A stretch of DNA of 64,000 nucleotides from an uncultured Eubacteriales bacterium (GTDB taxonomy: Bacteria; Bacillota; Clostridia; Oscillospirales; CAG-272): contig CAKSDZ010000001.1 in assembly GCA_934446365.1 (NCBI GenBank), forward strand, positions 248,001 to 312,000, in the 5' to 3' direction. Made by a program: the position numbers and the translations under genes. The notes beneath the pieces were generated by a model that saw only the letters and a program-made list of their open reading frames with translations, was not told the DNA's origin and ran no database searches. Positions within the stretch are counted from its first letter, which is position 1. Every line of letters starts with the position of its first letter. Shown one piece after another: positions 60,146 through 64,000 of the stretch.

Positions 60146-61288
60146 ATGAGAGACTATTATGAAGTCCTTGGCGTTTCCAAAAACGCTTCGGACGATGAAA
60201 TAAAAAAAGCATATCGGGCGCTTGCGAAAAAATACCATCCGGATATGAATCCCGGTGACAAAGAAGCCGAGGAGAAATTCAAGGAGGTCAATCAGGCGTA
60301 TGCGGTGCTGTCGGATCCCGATAAAAAATCGAAATACGACAGATTCGGCCCCGAAGCGGCGGATGGCGGTGCCGGCTACGGAGACGGCTTCGACGGCTTC
60401 GGCGGCTTCGGCTTCTCAGGAGAGGGCTTCGATATCAGCGATATTTTCGAGGGTTTTTTCGGCGGAGGCGGAACCCGCGGTCACCGGAATAATGGACCTT
60501 CCCGCGGAGACGACCTTCTTCAGAAGATATTTATTTCCTTTGAAGAAGCGGCATTCGGCTGCAAAAAGGAGATCAAATATTCCCGTGTGGAAAAATGTGC
60601 GGGATGCGGCGGCACCGGCTGTGCGTCGGGAACATCACCCAAGGTCTGCTCCAAATGCGGCGGCACCGGTCAGATCAAGGTTCAGCAGAGAACGCCTCTC
60701 GGCGTATTTCAGACAACAAAAACCTGCGACGCCTGCGGCGGCGCAGGACAAACCATTGCAAATCCTTGTAAAACCTGCCGCGGAACCGGAATCACAAACG
60801 TCTCCAAAACGCTTGAGGTTTCGATTCCCGCCGGAATCGACAACGGTCAGCGCATAACGCTGCGCGGCATGGGTAACTGCGGGAAGAACGGCGGCCCCTC
60901 GGGAGACCTTTACATTGCCGTTCAGGTGCGCGCGCACAGCGTATTCACACGCGACGGCTTCAATATTTACTGCGAGATTCCGATTACATTTCCGGAGGCG
61001 GCGCTCGGCGCCGAAATCCGGATTCCGACGCTGGAGGGAGACACCACCTATACGATACCGGAGGGCACGCAGACCGGCACGTCCTTTACCATAAAGGGCA
61101 AAGGAATCCCTTATATCAACGGCAAGGGAAGAGGCGACTTGATTTTTAAGGTGACCGTTGAGGTGCCGAAAGGAATGAATGAATTGCAGAAGGACGCGCT
61201 CCGCAAATTTGCGGAAGCCTGCGGAAAATCCAATTATTCCAAAAAGGAAAAGTTTTTCTCAAAAATTTTCGGGAAGGATAAAGGCTGA
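60146..61288 (+). CDS. dnaJ: chaperone protein DnaJ
   Basis: A 380-residue Hsp40 with J domain (HPD in KKYHPDMNP), a Gly/Phe-rich region (about 70-110) and the Cys-rich zinc domain of four CxxCxGxG-type repeats: CAGCGGTGC, CSKCGGTG, CDACGGAG and CKTCRGTG (about 150-215). C-terminal substrate-binding domains follow. The start MRDYYEVLG was chosen as it matches the family; a longer frame adds twelve residues. Confidence 0.97.
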   Translation: MRDYYEVLGVSKNASDDEIKKAYRALAKKYHPDMNPGDKEAEEKFKEVNQAYAVLSDPDKKSKYDRFGPEAADGGAGYGDGFDGFGGFGFSGEGFDISDIFEGFFGGGGTRGHRNNGPSRGDDLLQKIFISFEEAAFGCKKEIKYSRVEKCAGCGGTGCASGTSPKVCSKCGGTGQIKVQQRTPLGVFQTTKTCDACGGAGQTIANPCKTCRGTGITNVSKTLEVSIPAGIDNGQRITLRGMGNCGKNGGPSGDLYIAVQVRAHSVFTRDGFNIYCEIPITFPEAALGAEIRIPTLEGDTTYTIPEGTQTGTSFTIKGKGIPYINGKGRGDLIFKVTVEVPKGMNELQKDALRKFAEACGKSNYSKKEKFFSKIFGKDKG

Positions 61289-62208
61289 TGACGTGGACGC
61301 AGGTTAGGGTTACATGTAAAACGGAGGAGCTGGATACGGTCTGCGCCGTCATGTCTATGCTGGATTCCTCCGTTATGATAGAGGATTACAGCGACATTGA
61401 AACGGGGCTTAAAACGGTTTATGGGGATTTGATTGACGAATCGATACTGAAAAGCGATAAGAGCATCGCTGCGTGCAGCATCTATGTGCCCGAAGACAAA
61501 AATGTAAACGAATACGTTTCCTATATCGACGCAAGGCTTGCGGACATCGGAATCGTCCCTCGGATTGAGATTTTGGGTACGGATGAGGAAGAATGGTCGA
61601 CGGCATGGAAAAAATATTACAAACCGACCCACATCGGGAAAAAGCTTGTCGTTGTTCCGAGCTGGGAAACTTATGAGGCTATCCCCGGCGAAATCGTGAT
61701 TTGCATGGACCCCGGGATGGCATTTGGAACGGGAACACACGAGACAACCCGGTTGTGTGCGGAGCTGCTTGAAGAATATCTTGTCCCGGGCGACCGGCTG
61801 CTCGATGTCGGAAGCGGCAGCGGAATCCTCGCCATTTGCGCTTCCAAGCTTGGCGCCTCGGCATGCGAAGCATGTGACATCGATCCCGTGGCAGTACGCA
61901 CCGAAAAGGAAAATGCCGTTCGCAACGGCTGCGGCAATATTGACTGCTTTGTTTCCGATCTTCTTTCAGAAGTGAAGCTGCCGGAGGATAAAAAATACGA
62001 TGTGATAACTGCCAATATTGTTGCGGATATCATTATCAGGCTGTCCTCCGAAATCGGCTCTTATTTGAAGGAAGGCGGCTATTTCATCGCTTCCGGCATC
62101 ATCGACGAGCGGGAGAGGGAAGTGGACGAGGCGATGATGCGCCATGGATTTGTCAAAGTGGATTCCAAGGCCGAGAACGGATGGCGTGCTGAAATTTATA
62201 GAAAGTAA
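61288..62208 (+). CDS. prmA: ribosomal protein L11 methyltransferase
   Basis: Methylates L11 on the large subunit. The 306-residue protein shows the N-terminal substrate domain and the SAM domain with AFGTGTHETTRLC (about 145-157), DVGSGSGILAI (about 172-182) and NIVADII (about 239-245). Its first base overlaps the dnaJ stop codon (TGATG type), so translation is coupled. This gene follows dnaJ in many Firmicutes. Confidence 0.96.
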   Translation: MTWTQVRVTCKTEELDTVCAVMSMLDSSVMIEDYSDIETGLKTVYGDLIDESILKSDKSIAACSIYVPEDKNVNEYVSYIDARLADIGIVPRIEILGTDEEEWSTAWKKYYKPTHIGKKLVVVPSWETYEAIPGEIVICMDPGMAFGTGTHETTRLCAELLEEYLVPGDRLLDVGSGSGILAICASKLGASACEACDIDPVAVRTEKENAVRNGCGNIDCFVSDLLSEVKLPEDKKYDVITANIVADIIIRLSSEIGSYLKEGGYFIASGIIDEREREVDEAMMRHGFVKVDSKAENGWRAEIYRK

Positions 62209-62287
62209 GTGTCATATCGGTATTGGTTTCTTGTATTTTTATGGATAATTTTATGAGTTTTACGCATTTTGAAAGGAAGAACGGGAA

Positions 62288-62785
62288 ATGATTGAGATTA
62301 GAGAAGTAAAAAATGCTATTATGAATAATCCGCTTGATATGGCACGACTCGCAAAGCTATCTTACGAAAAATACAGTCGAGAGACAAGCTCACATGAAAA
62401 TTTGCCCATTTTACCGTATAATGACTATGAAAAGGCATTTTCATCGGCAACTGGAAAAATAAGTGCTGTGGTGGCAACAGATGACGAAAAAATTGTAGGA
62501 TTTTTGCTTTATGAAACCGTCGAGGATGACGGTGTAACCTATTGCAACATTCCTCTTTTCGGCTATGGTGCGGAAAACATGAAAGTACTTGACCGGCTGT
62601 TCGGCTTCCTTGCTGAAAAAATTGTCTTGGGTAAAACCGAGTTCTCGGTACACATCTACGCTCATGATAGGGAAACACAACGGTTGCTATCATTTCTACA
62701 GTTTTACACGATGTCGGAAAAGTGTATCCGCACCGAATATCTTATGATGAGGAAAATAAACGATTATTCTTTTCTGAAAAAATAG
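62288..62785 (+). CDS. GNAT-like acetyltransferase
   Basis: A 165-residue protein with a likely acetyltransferase fold: N-terminal helix pair, central sheet with AVVATDDEKIVGFLLYE (about 60-76) and a C-terminal part with SVHIYAHDRETQRLL. The acetyl-CoA loop is not a clear match, so family membership is tentative. The gene and its flanks are more AT-rich than the neighbours, and it separates prmA from rsmE, which are usually adjacent. It is therefore probably an inserted gene. AAAGGAAG lies before the ATG. Confidence 0.65.
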   Translation: MIEIREVKNAIMNNPLDMARLAKLSYEKYSRETSSHENLPILPYNDYEKAFSSATGKISAVVATDDEKIVGFLLYETVEDDGVTYCNIPLFGYGAENMKVLDRLFGFLAEKIVLGKTEFSVHIYAHDRETQRLLSFLQFYTMSEKCIRTEYLMMRKINDYSFLKK

Positions 62786-63136
62786 AATAAAAGCATTATT
62801 TTCATAGACGAAATATGAGTAATTATCATTGACTTATACATGTTACAATTTGCAGAGGCTTGGGATTATCCCAACAAGTAAAAATACGAGGAATTTTACA
62901 GAAAAATGAACCTCAAAATAGCAGATAATGGTTCAAATACATTTTTCAGTGGTGCTAAAATGGTGACCAACCTTGCAAGATCACCCTATACAGAAATACA
63001 TAGAGATATACGACTTTATGTGAAAACCCTTTATTTTTAGCCGCCTTCACGGGGTTTTATAAACGCCCATGGAAAGTTATAAAGAGATTTTGCTTATATA
63101 ATCAATAAAAAATCACGTAAAATTTCCTCAAAATTC
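62786..63136. other. AT-rich non-coding gap, nothing firm
   Basis: About 350 bases without a convincing gene. A 44-codon open frame at 62906-63040 has no good ribosome binding site. AACCC...GGGGTTTTAT could be a weak terminator of the GNAT gene. Composition matches the insertion, so it may be the remains of transferred DNA. Confidence 0.5.
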
Positions 63137-63208
63137 TTTACAAAATTTTCTTTTTGGTATATAATAAAAGCTGTTAGTACGGGATATGTGATTTTTTATA
63201 TATCCCGT
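63137..63208 (+). promoter_or_regulatory. rsmE promoter and leader hairpin
   Basis: TTTACA (63137-63142), 17 bases, TATAAT (63160-63165). The leader then has a stem ACGGGATAT / ATATCCCGT (63179-63208), which may be an attenuator or stability hairpin. Confidence 0.75.
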
Positions 63209-63247
63209 TTCTGTTTGTGTTGGAAACACTTCACGGGAGGATGACGA

Positions 63248-63982
63248 ATGCCGAGGTTTTTTCTTTCCTCCGGAGCTTCGGAATCCGGATTTTTTGAAAT
63301 TGTCGGCGATGATGCAAAGCATATTTCCTTTTCGCTTCGGATGCGCATAGGGGAGCATCTTACGGTATGCGACGGCGACGGAACGGATTATGATTGCGTG
63401 ATTTCCGAAATGGATGGAAAAACGGTTCGGGTCGATATCGTGAAAAGCGTGCCGTCATGTGCGGAGCCGCCGTTTCATATCCGTTTATATCAGTCGGTCC
63501 CGAAGGGCGATAAGCTGGATTACATCGTGCAGAAAGCGGTGGAGCTCGGGATATCTGAAATTGTTCCGGTGTATTCTGCGAGATGTATTGTAAAACCGAC
63601 TGCGGCGGGAGAGGAAAAACGCTTTCTGCGGCTCGGAAGAATCGCTGAGGAGGCCGCAAAGCAATGCGGAAGGGGCAGAATCCCTCGGGTGTTTCCGTCT
63701 GTGAGCTTTTCCGACGCCGTAAGAGGTGCTCAAACAGAGAATACTTTTATTTGCTATGAGAACGAGGATTCCCTCAGCCTTCGCCGGTATTTGGAAACCT
63801 CTTTCAGGTGTAAGGGGAATATGGTCGCTTTTTTTGTCGGGCCGGAGGGCGGTTATGCCAAGGAGGAAATTGAGCTTGCGGCATCGGCGGGAATCCCATC
63901 CGTAAAGCTCGGGGCGCGAATCCTCAGATGCGAGACGGCTTCCGGTTTTGTGCTGTCCTGTATCTCATATGCATTTGAATAA
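63248..63982 (+). CDS. rsmE: 16S rRNA (uracil-1498-N3)-methyltransferase
   Basis: Methylates U1498 of 16S rRNA. The 244-residue SPOUT protein has the N-terminal PUA-like region with MPRFFLSSG and the SPOUT knot with QSVPKGDKLDYIVQKAVELGI (about 79-99) and VGPEGGYAKEEIELA (about 198-212), ending LGARILRCETASGFVLS. GGGAGGATG precedes the ATG. The stop is 15 bases before the window end. Confidence 0.96.
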   Translation: MPRFFLSSGASESGFFEIVGDDAKHISFSLRMRIGEHLTVCDGDGTDYDCVISEMDGKTVRVDIVKSVPSCAEPPFHIRLYQSVPKGDKLDYIVQKAVELGISEIVPVYSARCIVKPTAAGEEKRFLRLGRIAEEAAKQCGRGRIPRVFPSVSFSDAVRGAQTENTFICYENEDSLSLRRYLETSFRCKGNMVAFFVGPEGGYAKEEIELAASAGIPSVKLGARILRCETASGFVLSCISYAFE

Positions 63983-64000
63983 AAGCGATGAAAATAATCC

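Noticed and set aside
62906..63040. 44-codon frame in the prmA-rsmE gap
   Set aside because: No good ribosome binding site; the region is AT-rich and short frames are expected by chance.
63989..64000. start of a further gene (ATG AAA ATA ATC) at the window end
   Set aside because: Only four codons are visible and no Shine-Dalgarno is clear; nothing can be supported.

Overview
The window reads as a chromosomal segment of an anaerobic, probably spore-forming member of the Clostridia (Bacillota). The evidence is the Firmicute gene order rimP-nusA-rnpM-ylxQ-infB and hrcA-grpE-dnaK-dnaJ-prmA, a T-box leader, a CIRCE element, AddA-type recombination, CotF-like coat proteins, electron-bifurcating NfnAB, pyruvate phosphate dikinase, a corrinoid-activator homologue and many strong TTGACA/TATAAT promoters with 17-base spacers. 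Genus and species cannot be read from the sequence alone. No tRNA, rRNA, CRISPR array or prophage was seen.

Layout. Bases 1-583: the start of a leftward lipoprotein gene behind a T-box leader with a probable Trp specifier. 584-2711: iscR-iscS-iscU, with three matching 19-bp imperfect dyads in the iscR and iscS promoters. 3061-7802: the rimP-nusA-infB translation and transcription operon. 7815-14155: accessory genes, namely a GHL6-type glycoside hydrolase, two CotF-like coat proteins, an XRE regulator fused to an ADP-ribosylglycohydrolase, and an orphan solute-binding lipoprotein. 14280-18064: pnp and rpsO (leftward) and fba. 18161-24318: a corrinoid-protein activator homologue, addA without addB, a membrane protein and a 29-residue Cys-rich membrane microprotein. 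24385-25130: an IS200/IS605-type element. 25135-31497: nfnAB, two uncharacterised genes and ppdK. 31729-40224: pth, an unknown gene, mfd, a PrsA-like lipoprotein, then a DUF5685 / Cys-tailed DnaJ / membrane protein / lipoprotein set. 40217-47856: a homocysteine methyltransferase, manA, an SGNH hydrolase and FkbM methyltransferase pair, ogt, a dehydrogenase and a membrane glycosyltransferase. 47983-53347: an 859-residue ECF sigma factor fused to a large duplicated domain, a small gene, and three lipoproteins. 53495-63982: typA, tcdA, the HrcA/CIRCE heat-shock operon, prmA, an AT-rich GNAT insertion and rsmE.

The housekeeping blocks are ordinary. The best candidates for something undescribed are: (1) the ECF sigma factor whose C-terminal ~690 residues carry two copies of a domain with a GxxWHY and (A)GxFxNC pattern, with an ECF-like promoter in front of its own gene; (2) the HTH-ADP-ribosylglycohydrolase fusion; (3) the DUF5685 and Cys-tailed J-protein set, ending in a terminator whose 3' arm carries the ribosome binding site of the next gene; (4) a short promoter-to-terminator transcript unit upstream of hrcA; and (5) the putative IscR operators.
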